Assembly (NCBI RefSeq): GCF_025961575.1
Contig: NZ_JAOQNX010000039.1
Location: 1-42,995 of the forward strand
Length of the DNA stretch: 42,995 nucleotides
Direction: 5' to 3'
DNA from: Rhodoblastus acidophilus
Lineage (GTDB): Bacteria; Pseudomonadota; Alphaproteobacteria; Rhizobiales; Beijerinckiaceae
The notes under the pieces are model-generated. The model did no database searches. It saw only the letters and a list, made by a program, of their open reading frames with translations, and had not been told where the DNA came from. Below are positions 1 to 9,021 of the stretch, in pieces (the first letter of the stretch is position 1; every line of letters starts with the position of its first letter). Both the position numbers and the translations under genes were made by a program.

Positions 1-81
1 TGCTCAGCCTCCATCAATGAAAGCCAAGCTCAGGGAATCAGGTCTCTGACAAAAAGGGAATCACTTTCGTGAATGCCGTAG

Positions 82-209
82 CCTTGCGGGAGAAGGTGGG
101 CCCGAAGGGGCCGGATGAGGGGTTCTTCCCGCCGTCGCAGGCTAAAAACCCCTCATCCGTCTCGGCGGCTATCGCCGCCGATCCACCTTCTCCCGCAAGG
201 GGAGAAGGA
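82..209. repeat. Nested palindromic intergenic repeat
   Basis: Two pairs of perfect inverted arms are nested here. Bases 82-99 pair with 183-200 (18 bp; the right arm is CCACCTTCTCCCGCAAGG), and bases 112-124 pair with 147-159 (13 bp, CGGATGAGGGGTT). A short palindrome, CTTCTCCC-GCAA-GGGAGAAG, overlaps the right end. The element lies just past the 3' end of the hydrolase gene and could fold into a long cruciform or transcript hairpin. Similar CCTCATCC/CCTTCTCCC palindromes are dispersed in many Hyphomicrobiales genomes. No coding function is proposed. Confidence 0.8.
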
Positions 210-219
210 GGGCTGCGGC

Positions 220-993
220 TTAGAGAAAGTTTCTCAGCAGCGCGGCAAAGCCGTCCGCGTCTTCCACGCAGGAGAGATGGGCCGCTTTCAGGCGCGCCAG
301 TTGCGCGCCGGCGAGCGACGCCAGCTCCTCGCCCATCGGCGGCGGCGTCGAGCCGTCGGCTTCGCCAACGATCACCAGAATGTCTTTTTTCGCGGCCGTG
401 GGGAGCGTTTGGCGGAAATCCGCGTCGCGCAGCGCCGCGCAGCAGCCGGCGTAGCCGCCGGCGTCGCAGGCGTCGAGCAGATCCGAGATTTTTGCCGCGA
501 CCTCGGTATGCGCCGAGCGAAAAGCTTCGCTGAGCCAGCGCGGCAGGATCGCCGGCCGCAGCGCCTTGACCCCGCCCTCCGCCACCGCCGCGATGCGGCC
601 GTTCCAGGCCGCGGCGTCCGGAAGGTGCGCCGCCGTATTGGCGAGGACCAATTTCTCCAGCCGTTGCGGCGCGTGGGTCAAAAACCATTGGCCGAGCAGG
701 CCGCCCATCGACAGCCCGCAAAAGTGTGCGCGCGCGATCGCCAGCGAATCCAGCAGCGCCAAAAGATCGCCGCCGAGATCGTCGAGCGTGTAGGGGCCGG
801 CCGGCTTGAAACTGCCGCCATGGCCTCGGCAGTCGAACGCCAGAATCTGGAAGCTTTCGGCGAGCCGGGCGGAGACTTCGCTCCAGACGCTCAGATCGGC
901 GCCGAGCGGGTGGGCGAGAACCAGGACTGGGGCGTCCTCCGGGCCGGAAAGGGCAAAATTGATTTCGGCCTCGCCGATTTGCAGGCGGCTCAT
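220..993 (-). CDS. Alpha/beta hydrolase, 3-oxoadipate enol-lactonase-like
   Basis: This 257-residue protein belongs to the alpha/beta-hydrolase fold family. It has the HPLGADLSVW oxyanion-hole region near residue 30, the nucleophile elbow GLSMGG near residue 94, an acidic residue in GEADGSTPP, and a catalytic His in AAHLS near the C terminus. Length and motif spacing resemble PcaD-type enol-lactonases, but no other beta-ketoadipate pathway gene is nearby, so the substrate is open. The ATG at 993 is chosen over an upstream TTG because a GAGG lies 8 bases before it. It follows radC after 9 bases and is probably the third gene of a map-radC-hydrolase operon. Confidence 0.8.
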   Translation of the reverse strand: MSRLQIGEAEINFALSGPEDAPVLVLAHPLGADLSVWSEVSARLAESFQILAFDCRGHGGSFKPAGPYTLDDLGGDLLALLDSLAIARAHFCGLSMGGLLGQWFLTHAPQRLEKLVLANTAAHLPDAAAWNGRIAAVAEGGVKALRPAILPRWLSEAFRSAHTEVAAKISDLLDACDAGGYAGCCAALRDADFRQTLPTAAKKDILVIVGEADGSTPPPMGEELASLAGAQLARLKAAHLSCVEDADGFAALLRNFL

Positions 994-1002
994 CAACAAA
1001 CC

Positions 1003-1695
1003 TCAGAAGAGTTTTAGCGCGCGAAAGCTCGCATGGCCGTTGCGGCCGATGATCAGGTGGTCGTGGACGTTCACGCCTAGCGGCTTCGCCACGCTGACGA
1101 TGGTTTCGGTCATCATGATGTCGGCTTGCGAGGGCGTAGGGTCGCCGGAGGGGTGATTGTGCACTAAAATCACCGCGCTGGCGTTCAGCTCCAGGGCCCG
1201 GCGCACGATTTCGCGGGGATAGACCGGGGTGTGGTCCACCGTGCCGCGCCCCTGCACTTCGTCGGCGAGCAGGCCGTTCTTCTTGTCGAGGAACAGCACG
1301 CGAAATTCCTCGGTTTCCAAATAGGCCATGGCCGAGCGGCAATAGTCCAAGACCTGGGCGAAGGAGCCGAGCGTGAGTTTTTTCTTCATGCTCTCGCGCG
1401 ACAGCCGCAGCGCCGCGGCCTCGACGATTTTGAGCTCGGCGATCACGGTGTCGCCGACATAATCGACTTCCTTGAGCCGGGCCGGGGCGGCGGCGATCAC
1501 TTCGGCGAAGGAGCCGAATTTCTGCAGCAGCATTTTGGCGATCGACTTGACGTCGCGCCGCGGAATGGCGCGAAACAGCAGGAGTTCCAGAAGCTCGTAG
1601 TCGGGCAGGGCGTCTGGGCCGCCCTGGAGGAAACGCTCCCGCAGGCGTTCGCGATGACCGGCGTTCAGGTTCGCTGGCGCCGGAACATCGTTCAT
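1003..1695 (-). CDS. radC: RadC family protein (JAMM/MPN+ domain)
   Basis: The protein is 230 residues long. The N terminus carries the helix-hairpin-helix region ([36 protein letters not shown]), and the C terminus carries the JAMM metal-binding signature [14 protein letters not shown]. The family was named for DNA repair, but its real role is unclear; JAMM domains are metallo-isopeptidase-like. The start at 1695 gives a 4-base ATGA overlap with the map stop, implying translational coupling. A longer reading to 1722 would overlap map by about 30 bases and is less likely. Confidence 0.92.
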   Translation of the reverse strand: MNDVPAPANLNAGHRERLRERFLQGGPDALPDYELLELLLFRAIPRRDVKSIAKMLLQKFGSFAEVIAAAPARLKEVDYVGDTVIAELKIVEAAALRLSRESMKKKLTLGSFAQVLDYCRSAMAYLETEEFRVLFLDKKNGLLADEVQGRGTVDHTPVYPREIVRRALELNASAVILVHNHPSGDPTPSQADIMMTETIVSVAKPLGVNVHDHLIIGRNGHASFRALKLF

Positions 1696-2525
1696 CCCGC
1701 CGTCCCGGTGTACGGGGGACAATGCAGCCCTTTTGGCGACGCGGTGAAGATCTCGCAGCCGTCGGCGGTGACCCCGATGGCGTGCTCGAACTGGGCGGAG
1801 AGCGAGCGGTCGCGGGTCACGGCCGTCCAGCCGTCGCCCAGCACCTTTACGGGAGCCTTGCCCAGGTTGATCATCGGCTCGATGGTGAAGAACATGCCTT
1901 CGCGCAGCACTGCGCCCTGGCCCTTGTGGCCGTAATGCAGAATGTTCGGCTCGTCGTGGAACAGTTTTCCCAGGCCGTGGCCGCAGAATTCCTTGACGAT
2001 CGAACAGCGCTCGGATTCCGCATAGGTTTGAATGGCGAAGCCGATGTCGCCCGTGGTCGCGCCGGGCTTGACCACCGCAATGCCGCGCATCAGCGCTTCA
2101 TAGGTGACTTCGATCAGCCGCTGGGCGCGGCGCGGGACCTCGCCGATGCAATACATGCGGCTGGAATCGCCGTGCCAGCCATCCAAAATATAGGTGACGT
2201 CGATGTTGACGATGTCGCCTTCGCGCATCGGCTTGTCGTCGGGAATGCCGTGGCAGACCACATGGTTGATTGAGGTGCAGATCGCCTTGCGATAGCCGCG
2301 ATAGTCGAGCGGCGCGCAATAGGCGCCGTTGTCCATGCCGAATTCGAACGCCAGCCTGTCCAGCGCGGCGGTGGTGACGCCGGGTTGGGCGGCCTCGGCC
2401 ATGAGATCGAGGGCTTCGGCGGCCAGCCGGCCCGCCTTGCGCATGCCCTCGAACGCCTCGGGGCCGTGCAGGCGAATTTGGCCGCTCTTGCGACGCGGTT
2501 CGGCGTCGGCTTCGATAAAGTTCAT
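1692..2525 (-). CDS. map: Methionine aminopeptidase, type I
   Basis: This 277-residue enzyme removes the initiator methionine from nascent cytosolic proteins using a dinuclear metal centre. The metal ligands are visible in order: D in [19 protein letters not shown] in [15 protein letters not shown] in FTIEPMIN, and E in the [11 protein letters not shown] region. The region [14 protein letters not shown] holds the conserved substrate-side His. Length is normal for alphaproteobacterial type Ia enzymes, with a short N-terminal extension. It is the first gene of the minus-strand operon map-radC-hydrolase and is divergent from the methyltransferase gene at 2678. Confidence 0.96.
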   Translation of the reverse strand: MNFIEADAEPRRKSGQIRLHGPEAFEGMRKAGRLAAEALDLMAEAAQPGVTTAALDRLAFEFGMDNGAYCAPLDYRGYRKAICTSINHVVCHGIPDDKPMREGDIVNIDVTYILDGWHGDSSRMYCIGEVPRRAQRLIEVTYEALMRGIAVVKPGATTGDIGFAIQTYAESERCSIVKEFCGHGLGKLFHDEPNILHYGHKGQGAVLREGMFFTIEPMINLGKAPVKVLGDGWTAVTRDRSLSAQFEHAIGVTADGCEIFTASPKGLHCPPYTGTAG

Positions 2526-2677
2526 CTTGGCTTCTTCCAGCGGCTCGGCCGCACGGGGTTATTCAGTTCCCAGATTTAGACGTTTTACCGGAGCGCGCAA
2601 GGCCGCGCTGTCTTTGCGCGCATCGACCGCGTGGGCGCGCGCTTGGAAGTCTGTGGGGCCGCTGCTACAAAGACAAC

Positions 2678-3526
2678 ATGTTTGCTGCGTCGAAAAACGA
2701 TTTTTCGCCTTTTGGCGCGCATCGGCCGCGCGGATTGACCCGGCGGCTGCTCGACTACACCTGCAATGCCGGCACCCACTGGCTGGCGCAGCGCGGCGCC
2801 CTGATCGCGCGCGGTTTCGGCTTGCGGCGGCTGCGCGCGGCGCCTGTGGACGTGACGGTCGAGCCGATCGCCGCGCGCATGCGTCTCTATCCCTTCAATG
2901 ACGCCTGCGAAAAACGCCTGCTGTTCACGCCGCAATATGCTGACCGCGACGAGCGCGCTTTTGTCGCCGCGCAGATTCGCTCCGAAATGACGTTTTTGGA
3001 CGTCGGCGCGGGCTGCGGCGCGACGAGCCTGTTTGTCGCCTTGCGGGCGGGGCCGGGCGCCCGGATTCTCGCCGTCGAGCCGCAGCCGACCCTTTATGAG
3101 CGCATGGTGTTCAACCTCCGCCAGAACGACGCCCCCTCGGTCAAGGCGCTCAATTGCGCCGCCGCCGATTCGGAGGGCGAAGCGGTTTTGTTCTTCAACC
3201 CTTATGACCTCTCGGAAAGCTCGATTCGCATGGTCAATGTCGAGGGCGGCGGCGGGCAGGCGAAAGTGGCGGTGAAATCGCTGGCGACGCTCGCCCGCGA
3301 CGAGGGGTTCGGCTCCATCGACCTGCTGAAACTCGACATCGAGGGGGCCGAGGATTTGGCGCTGGAGCCGTTCCTGACCCAAGAATCCGAGGATTTGTGG
3401 CCACGCGCGCTGATCCTGGCGTTTTCGCCGGGCAAATGGGACGCCGACCTGCGCGGCCTGCTGTCCGCGAGAGGCTACCGGCGCATCGCGCGCAGCCGCT
3501 CCTATCTGTTTTATGAGCGAGAGTGA
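2678..3526 (+). CDS. FkbM family SAM-dependent methyltransferase
   Basis: This 282-residue protein has a Rossmann-type methyltransferase core. The SAM-binding motif I is MTFLDVGAGCGATSLFVAL near residue 105, followed by ILAVEPQPTLYERM, and the FkbM-type C-terminal segment is IDLLKLDIEGAEDLALEPF. FkbM enzymes methylate hydroxyls on sugars or small metabolites; the substrate here is unknown. No signal peptide or membrane helix is seen. The stop is 3 bases before the CinA-like start, so the two are probably co-transcribed. The ATG at 2678 has only a weak ribosome-binding site. Confidence 0.85.
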   Translation: MFAASKNDFSPFGAHRPRGLTRRLLDYTCNAGTHWLAQRGALIARGFGLRRLRAAPVDVTVEPIAARMRLYPFNDACEKRLLFTPQYADRDERAFVAAQIRSEMTFLDVGAGCGATSLFVALRAGPGARILAVEPQPTLYERMVFNLRQNDAPSVKALNCAAADSEGEAVLFFNPYDLSESSIRMVNVEGGGGQAKVAVKSLATLARDEGFGSIDLLKLDIEGAEDLALEPFLTQESEDLWPRALILAFSPGKWDADLRGLLSARGYRRIARSRSYLFYERE

Positions 3527-3529
3527 GCC

Positions 3530-4273
3530 ATGAGCGAGACCGTGACCGCCGCCGTGCTGGTGATCGGCGATGAAATTTTGTCTGGCCGCACCAAAGACAC
3601 CAACAGCGGCTATATCGCCCATTTCCTCACCCAGATCGGCGTGGACCTGCGTGAAATCCGCGTGGTCGCCGACGACGAGGAGGAGATTGTCGCCGCAGTG
3701 AACGCCTTGCGGGCGAAATACAGCTATGTTTTCACGACCGGCGGCATCGGGCCGACCCATGACGACATCACCGCCGACGCCGTCGCCAAGGCGTTTGGGG
3801 TCGAGATTTCCGAAGACCCGCGCGCCATTGCGCTTCTGCTGGAGCGTATCAAACCGGAGGATTTGAACGCGGCGCGCCGGCGCATGGCGCGCATTCCGCA
3901 TGGCGCCGCGCTGGTGGACAATCCGGTGTCGCGCGCGCCCGGGTTCTGGATCGGCAATGTGATCGTGATGGCCGGCGTGCCCTTTATCATGCAGGCCATG
4001 CTCGACGGCGTCGCGCCCAAGATTTCGCGGGGGACGCCGATGATTTCGGCGACGCTCGACGCTCATGGCCTGCCCGAGGGCGCCTATGGCGAGGGCTTGG
4101 CGGCGCTGGCGAAAAAACATCCGAGCGTGTCGATCGGGTCTTACCCGCGCTTGCAGGATGGGCGGTTCGTCAACCAGGTGGTGCTGAGGTGCAAGGAGGC
4201 TGATGCGCTGGCGGCGGCGGAGGCCGATGTCGCGGCGCTGCTCGAGGAAACGGCGCAGCGGCACAGGCTGTGA
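3530..4273 (+). CDS. CinA-like molybdopterin-binding domain protein
   Basis: The protein is 247 residues long with one MoCF (MoaB/MogA-like) domain. Motifs are AAVLVIGDEILSGRTKDTN at the N terminus and FTTGGIGPTHDDITADAVAK near residue 65. It matches the N-terminal half of CinA and lacks the C-terminal PncC-type nicotinamide-nucleotide amidase domain, a common stand-alone form in alphaproteobacteria. In full-length CinA this domain is linked to ADP-ribose or NMN metabolism; the role of the stand-alone form is not established. It follows the methyltransferase after 3 bases. Confidence 0.85.
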   Translation: MSETVTAAVLVIGDEILSGRTKDTNSGYIAHFLTQIGVDLREIRVVADDEEEIVAAVNALRAKYSYVFTTGGIGPTHDDITADAVAKAFGVEISEDPRAIALLLERIKPEDLNAARRRMARIPHGAALVDNPVSRAPGFWIGNVIVMAGVPFIMQAMLDGVAPKISRGTPMISATLDAHGLPEGAYGEGLAALAKKHPSVSIGSYPRLQDGRFVNQVVLRCKEADALAAAEADVAALLEETAQRHRL

Positions 4274-4304
4274 GCGCGGGATGAAGGCGACCTTGCAGTA
4301 GGCT

Positions 4305-4643
4305 TCATGTCTGCTCTTTCAGTTTCTGCGCCGGCGCCCGCGGCGTCTTGTCGGCGATAGCCTCCCGTAGAGCGGCGTCAATCCGCGACTGCCAACCGGG
4401 GCCGGTGGCGCGGAAGGCGGCGAGCGTCGCGCGATCGAGGCGAAGGCTCACCAATTCCTTCGTCGGGGCCTTCTGCTTGCCCCGCGTCTTCCTGATGCTC
4501 TCAGCCAGGGCGGGGAAGGCCTCGCTGAAAGGCCGCGCCTGCGCCAGTTCGGCCTCGGAGAGTTCCGGATTCTCCGAAACCTCGTCCCAGTCTTCCCTGG
4601 TAAAGCCTTGCCCCGGCTCGAACTCACGCTTTCTTGCGGGCAT
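4305..4643 (-). CDS. brnA: BrnA-type antitoxin
   Basis: This 112-residue protein has an acidic, flexible N-terminal half and a C-terminal ribbon-helix-helix-like segment, KELVSLRLDRATLAAFRATG, followed by GWQSRIDAALREAI. That arrangement is characteristic of BrnA antitoxins, which bind BrnT and repress the shared promoter. The ATG at 4643 lies inside brnT, giving a 20-base overlap in another frame. Order and overlap (toxin first, antitoxin second) match the known brnTA layout. A longer reading to 4751 would cover most of brnT and is rejected. Confidence 0.88.
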   Translation of the reverse strand: MPARKREFEPGQGFTREDWDEVSENPELSEAELAQARPFSEAFPALAESIRKTRGKQKAPTKELVSLRLDRATLAAFRATGPGWQSRIDAALREAIADKTPRAPAQKLKEQT

Positions 4644-4884
4644 AATCACGCTCCTTCTTGCTCGCCGGACGCATGGAAACGACTGAAATCGCTTCGGAGC
4701 CCAGCGGGACGAACACCACAGCGGCGAAATAGACGTTGCCCATCCGCCCAATGGCGAGATGTCGACCCGCTTTCGCCGGAAAGACGATGGAGCTTTGGAA
4801 AAATTCCGGCGTCAGGTCGCTGAAATCCAGCCCGTGCTTGGCGAGGTTGGCGAGACGCTTCCGTTCGTCCCATGTGATGACCAT
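4624..4884 (-). CDS. brnT: BrnT-type toxin (RelE-like fold ribonuclease)
   Basis: This 86-residue protein has the BrnT pattern: ITWDERKRLANLAKHGLDF at the N terminus, a central IGRMGNVYFAAVVF strand pair, and the C-terminal ISVVSMRPASKKERDYA, whose basic residues match the catalytic region of the family. BrnT is a RelE-fold RNase that arrests translation and is neutralised by BrnA. A promoter with its -10 only 5 bases from the ATG lies directly upstream. The module sits between a housekeeping pair and the glnA terminator, as a mobile addiction cassette might. Confidence 0.9.
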   Translation of the reverse strand: MVITWDERKRLANLAKHGLDFSDLTPEFFQSSIVFPAKAGRHLAIGRMGNVYFAAVVFVPLGSEAISVVSMRPASKKERDYARKKA

Positions 4885-4889
4885 AACAA

Positions 4890-4919
4890 ATTGTAGCTAC
4901 ATCTGTTCCGGCCCGTCAA
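4890..4919 (-). promoter_or_regulatory. brnTA promoter with palindromic operator
   Basis: On the minus strand TTGACG (4914-4919) and TACAAT (4890-4895) are separated by 18 bases, a good sigma-70-type promoter. The -10 hexamer is overlapped by the perfect palindrome TGTAGCTACA (4892-4901). Because brnTA modules are autorepressed by BrnA, this palindrome is the natural operator candidate. The brnT ATG lies 5 bases past the -10, so the transcript would be leaderless or nearly so. Confidence 0.6.
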
Positions 4920-4925
4920 TCGCGC

Positions 4926-4957
4926 CCAAAACAAAAAGGGCGGCCTCGCGGCCGCCC
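4926..4957 (-). terminator. Rho-independent terminator of glnBA
   Basis: On the minus strand the stem GGGCGGCC, loop GCGA, stem GGCCGCCC is followed by TTTTTGTTTT. It lies 25 bases past the glnA stop and before the brnTA promoter, so it isolates the two units. Confidence 0.92.
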
Positions 4958-4981
4958 TTCCTTCGCGTCGATCCGAAAAAA

Positions 4982-6391
4982 TCAGACGGAATAGTACATG
5001 TCGTATTCGACCGGATGCGGGGTCATGTCGGTGCGATAGACTTCCTGCATCTTCAGCTCGATGTAAGCGTCGATAAAGTCGTCGTTGAACACGTCGCCCG
5101 CCTTGAGGAAGGCGCGGTCCTTGTCGAGGCTTTCCAGAGCCTGGCGCAGCGAGCCGCACACGGTCGGGATCTTCTTCAGTTCGCGCGGGGGCAGGTCATA
5201 CAAGTCCTTGTCCATCGCGGCGCCCGGATCGATCTTGTTCACGATGCCGTCGAGGCCGGCCATCAGCATGGCCGCGAAGGCCAGATACGGATTGGCGGTC
5301 GGATCGGGGAAGCGAACCTCGACGCGCTTGGCCTTCGGGTTGTTCGTCCACGGAATACGGCAGGAGGCCGAACGGTTGCGGGCGGAATAGGCCAGCAGAA
5401 CCGGGGCTTCGAAGCCGGGGACCAGACGCTTGTAGGAGTTGGTCGACGGGTTGGTGAAGGCGTTGAGCGCCTTGGCGTGACGGATGATGCCGCCGATATA
5501 GTACAAGCATTCCTGCGAGAGGTCCGCGTATTTGTCGCCCGCCATGGTCGGCTTGCCGTTCTTCCAGATGGACTGGTGGACGTGCATGCCCGAGCCGTTG
5601 TCGCCGTAGATCGGCTTCGGCATGAAGGTGGCGGTCTTGCCATACGAGTTCGCGACCTGATGGATCGCGTATTTGTAGATCTGCATGTGGTCGGCCATCG
5701 TGGTCAGCGTGCCGAACTTCAGGCCCAGCTCATGCTGCGCGGAGGCCACTTCGTGGTGGTGCTTTTCGACCTTGCAGCCCATCGCCGCCATGGCCGCCAG
5801 CATCTCGCCGCGCATGTCCTGGCAGGAATCGACCGGGGGAACCGGGAAATAGCCGCCCTTGGTGCGGACGCGGTGGCCGAGGTTGCCGCCCTCATAGGGG
5901 GTGTCGGAGTTCGACGGCAGTTCGGTGTGGTCGAGGACGAAGCCCGTGTTGTAGGGGTCGGCCTTGAAGCGGACGTCGTCGAAGACGAAGAATTCGGCTT
6001 CCGGGCCGAAGAAGGCGGTGTCGCCGATGCCCGAGGACTTCAGATAGGCTTCCGCCTTCTTGGCGATGCCGCGCGGATCGCGGTTGTAGGGCTCGCCGGT
6101 CATCGGCTCGAGCACGTCGCAGGTGATCGACAGGGTCGAGGCGGAGAAGAAGGGGTCGACGAAGGCGGTGGCCGGATCGGGCATCAGCTTCATGTCGGAT
6201 TCGTTGATCGCCTTCCAGCCGGCGATCGAGGAGCCGTCGAACATCTGGCCTTCGGCGAAGAATTCCTCGTCGACCATCGCGATGTCGAAGGTGACGTGCT
6301 GCCACTTGCCCTTCGGATCGGTAAAGCGGAGATCGACATACTTGATGTCTTCGTCCTTGATTTTCTTCAGAACGTCCTTGGCAGTCGTCAT
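4982..6391 (-). CDS. glnA: Glutamine synthetase, type I
   Basis: This 469-residue protein is full length for GSI-beta. It makes glutamine from glutamate, ammonia and ATP as a cytosolic dodecamer. Visible signatures are [17 protein letters not shown] near residue 52, [12 protein letters not shown] near 130, [17 protein letters not shown] near 265, and the adenylylation-site region [14 protein letters not shown] near residue 398, so GlnE control is expected. It follows glnB on the same strand after 42 bases, the standard alphaproteobacterial glnB-glnA operon, and is closed by a strong terminator. The sequence shows nothing unusual. Confidence 0.98.
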   Translation of the reverse strand: MTTAKDVLKKIKDEDIKYVDLRFTDPKGKWQHVTFDIAMVDEEFFAEGQMFDGSSIAGWKAINESDMKLMPDPATAFVDPFFSASTLSITCDVLEPMTGEPYNRDPRGIAKKAEAYLKSSGIGDTAFFGPEAEFFVFDDVRFKADPYNTGFVLDHTELPSNSDTPYEGGNLGHRVRTKGGYFPVPPVDSCQDMRGEMLAAMAAMGCKVEKHHHEVASAQHELGLKFGTLTTMADHMQIYKYAIHQVANSYGKTATFMPKPIYGDNGSGMHVHQSIWKNGKPTMAGDKYADLSQECLYYIGGIIRHAKALNAFTNPSTNSYKRLVPGFEAPVLLAYSARNRSASCRIPWTNNPKAKRVEVRFPDPTANPYLAFAAMLMAGLDGIVNKIDPGAAMDKDLYDLPPRELKKIPTVCGSLRQALESLDKDRAFLKAGDVFNDDFIDAYIELKMQEVYRTDMTPHPVEYDMYYSV

Positions 6392-6433
6392 ATTGCGCCT
6401 CTTGAGAAGATGACGTTTTGGGGAGGAAAAGGA

Positions 6434-6832
<399 letters not shown>

Positions 6833-6993
6833 TCATAGCACCGCAACGCTTTGCTTGCCAGCGCGCCAGGGAGTGATTTTTTCGCAAATTGCCGTGAGAA
6901 TAAGCAAAACTGTCTAAAACCTGTGCAAATGGCGAAAGGTCGCACATCTTGCGCGGGAAGGCGGCGCCGCCGCCGCTTTCCCGCCATTTGGCG

Positions 6994-7845
6994 TCACGCG
7001 GGGCCGATTGCGACCGGGCGGTCGGACGCCTGTCCCCATTCCGACCAGGAGCCGTCATAGACCGGCGCGATGTCATGGCCGGCGTTGGCGAGCGCAAAGG
7101 ACAAAATTGAGGCACTGACGCCGGAGCCGCAGGTGGTCAGCACGGGCTTGTCCGTGTCGATCCCCGCCTTGGCGAAGGCGGCCTCCAGCTCGGCGGGGGG
7201 GCGCAGCCGTCCATCCTGGACCACCTCGCCCCAGGGGAGATTGCGGGCGCCGGGAATATGGCCGGAGCGCAGGCCGGGGCGCGGCTCGATCTCGTCGCCC
7301 TGGAACCGGGCGGCGGAGCGGGCGTCGACGATCTGCGCGCCCCCCTTCGAGGCGGCGCGCATGTCGCTGAGCGAGGCGATCAGGCGATGGTCGATTCGGG
7401 CGGTGAAATGGCGCGGCTGCGGCTGGGCCGGCCCGTCCTCCACGGGACGGTTTTCCGCCAGCCATTTGGGCAGGCCGCCGTCGAGGACGACGACGTCGCG
7501 CACGCCGAAGACTCGAAATGTCCACCAGACGCGGGGCGCCGAAAACAGGCCGAGGGAATCGTAGACGACGATTTTCATGCCGTCGCCGATGCCGAGTTTG
7601 CGCACGGCCGAGGAGAAGGCGATGGCGTCGGGCAGCATGTGCGGCAGGGCGCTGGTCTTGTCGGCGATGGCGTCGATGTCGAAATGCACGGCGTGGGGGA
7701 TGTGCTGGCCTAAAAACTCTTCCGCGCCGTTGCGCCCCGTCGCCGGCAGATGCCAGGAGGCGTCGACGATGGCGAGGCCCGGCGTGCCCAGATGCTGCGC
7801 CAGCCAATCCGTGGAAACCAGATATGTCTCGTTCAAACCCGTCAT
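6994..7845 (-). CDS. sseA: 3-mercaptopyruvate sulfurtransferase (rhodanese family)
   Basis: This 283-residue protein has two rhodanese domains. The first is non-catalytic (VDASWHLPATGRNG through VVVLDGGLPKW). The second holds the active-site loop CGSGVSA with its persulfide cysteine near residue 230. The CGSG[VT]-type loop indicates mercaptopyruvate as sulfur donor rather than thiosulfate. The ATG at 7845 is chosen because GGAG lies 6 bases before it; in-frame ATGs at 7851 and 7857 would add 2-4 residues. An open reading extends further upstream but has no family similarity there. Confidence 0.92.
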   Translation of the reverse strand: MTGLNETYLVSTDWLAQHLGTPGLAIVDASWHLPATGRNGAEEFLGQHIPHAVHFDIDAIADKTSALPHMLPDAIAFSSAVRKLGIGDGMKIVVYDSLGLFSAPRVWWTFRVFGVRDVVVLDGGLPKWLAENRPVEDGPAQPQPRHFTARIDHRLIASLSDMRAASKGGAQIVDARSAARFQGDEIEPRPGLRSGHIPGARNLPWGEVVQDGRLRPPAELEAAFAKAGIDTDKPVLTTCGSGVSASILSFALANAGHDIAPVYDGSWSEWGQASDRPVAIGPA

Positions 7846-7889
7846 GCGCATCTCCATTGGAGCGCGCAAATTAGCGCAACGGCGGGCGG

Positions 7890-7917
7890 AAAAAACCCCC
7901 GCAGAAAGACGCGGGGG
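7890..7917 (-). terminator. Terminator-like hairpin upstream of sseA
   Basis: On the minus strand CCCCCGC, loop GTCTTTCT, GCGGGGG is followed by six T residues. It lies 45 bases upstream of the sseA start, so it would end a transcript arriving from about 7920 or beyond. It could terminate readthrough from the broken gene at 8353-8929, end a small RNA, or act as an attenuator in the sseA leader. Confidence 0.65.
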
Positions 7918-7992
7918 AATGGCGGGGCCAAAAAACGCGCGGCAGTGAAAAGTGAAAACGAATCGGCCGGGGTTGACAAATGGCGATTTTTT

Positions 7993-8007
7993 GTTCCCGA
8001 TATGTTC
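7993..8007. promoter_or_regulatory. Possible LexA (SOS) box
   Basis: GTTC, seven bases, GTTC matches the direct-repeat LexA operator known in alphaproteobacteria. It sits 148 bases upstream of sseA and 15 bases past a TTGACA. The eight fixed bases would occur about once by chance in a window of this size, and no SOS gene follows, so this is only a candidate. Confidence 0.3.
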
Positions 8008-8352
8008 GATGTGAAACGTTTTAGCGCAAGGTATTGATCCTAGGACAAAAATTTCGCGTGGTGACGGCGCGCCTTCCATCCCGCCCGCGCCACAACTTCT
8101 AGGTTGTCATCGCGAAACACGACGTTTTTTGCGCGTTTCTTTCACAAAAATGCAGAAAAACACGCGATTTCGATCACTTTTTCGCAGTTCGCGCTCAACC
8201 CCAGGTGGCAATTTCGCAAAAACACCCCTCTGCCGCGGCGCGATACGAACCATAAAAATACCACGCGAACCACCATTTTTCCGGGCCGCGCCGGTGGGGA
8301 CGCACGAGGGTGCTGGATGGCTTCGCTTCGCAGAAATGGGGCGAACGGCGCG

Positions 8353-8929
8353 TCAATCCGGCAAGGCGAGGCCCGGCGTCACCGCGCCGCGCACCACCGG
8401 CCTGTCCACGCCGCATCTAAAAGTCCGGGCGTTTTCGTCGGCGATCTGGCGCGCCAGTTCAATGGCCTTGGCATTGGCGCGCGCGTCCACATAGCCGATG
8501 AGGCAGCTTGGACCGCCGGCGCGACACCACCAGCACCCGGCCGGAGGGCGTGAACGGTCCCGTCGCCTTGTCGATGTCGGCTTGGGCGGCGACGTTCCAG
8601 CGCAAAATGGTCGCGAAGGGGCGGCCGTCCTCGAGCCGCCACTCGACCTTGCCTTTATAAACAGTGTTGGCGGCGGGGAAGGAACGCCATTCGCCCGCCT
8701 CGCCGTCGGAAAAAGCCACCGACATTTTCTGGTCGCCGGCGCTCAGGATCACCTTGAAGCGTCCGTAGCCGGTGCAGGTCCAGGTCCCGTAATCCTCGGG
8801 GGCGTCGCCCTTTTCACGCCGGCATTTGGCGGTGTCGAAGTCCGTGAAAGCGCTTCGCAGGCTTTCCGCCATCGCGGGCGCTAGGGAAAGCCAAAGCGCC
8901 GCAGCGAAGCAAATGCGTCTTGTCGACAT
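8353..8929 (-). pseudogene. Frameshifted secreted hypothetical protein gene
   Basis: The reading starts at ATG 8929 with a clear signal peptide (MSTRRICFAAALWLSLAPAMA, cleavage after AMA). It continues for about 135 coherent residues to SGRVLVVSR, near base 8510. In that frame it then turns into Arg-rich nonsense and stops at 8459. The next frame continues plausibly from about 8512 (GGPSCLIGYVDARANAKAIE, then ADENARTFRCGVDRPVV) to a TGA at 8353-8355. The total length, 577 bases, is 192 codons plus one base, so a single inserted base near 8505-8520 explains it. The family is unrecognised; the cysteines (CRREKGDAPEDYGTWTCTG; SCLIGY; FRCG) suggest a periplasmic disulfide-bonded protein. This is either a true pseudogene or a sequencing error. 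Confidence 0.72.
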
Positions 8930-9021
8930 GGCGCGGCTCCCCGGGGCGGGACAGGAACGCATTGCGCGCAGGAATGCGTCAAGTCTTTCGCGCTCGCCCA
9001 CGCAATGCGATCCAGTCCCCT

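Larger units (their letters stand above)
7846..8352. other. 500-base gene-poor gap with AT-rich tracts
   Basis: No open reading frame here looks coding on either strand. The stretch contains a minus-strand terminator-like hairpin (7890-7917), a TTGACA hexamer (7973-7978), and a GTTC-N7-GTTC site (7993-8007). It also holds a small inverted repeat ACAAC/GTTGT near 8091-8106 and an AT-rich segment at about 8120-8290. It separates sseA from the broken gene at 8353 and may hold the sseA promoter or a small RNA. Confidence 0.5.

Noticed and set aside
8104-8553. Plus-strand reading of 149 codons in the gap behind sseA
   Set aside because: It has no ribosome-binding site or recognisable domain, and its second half is antisense to the broken secreted-protein gene.
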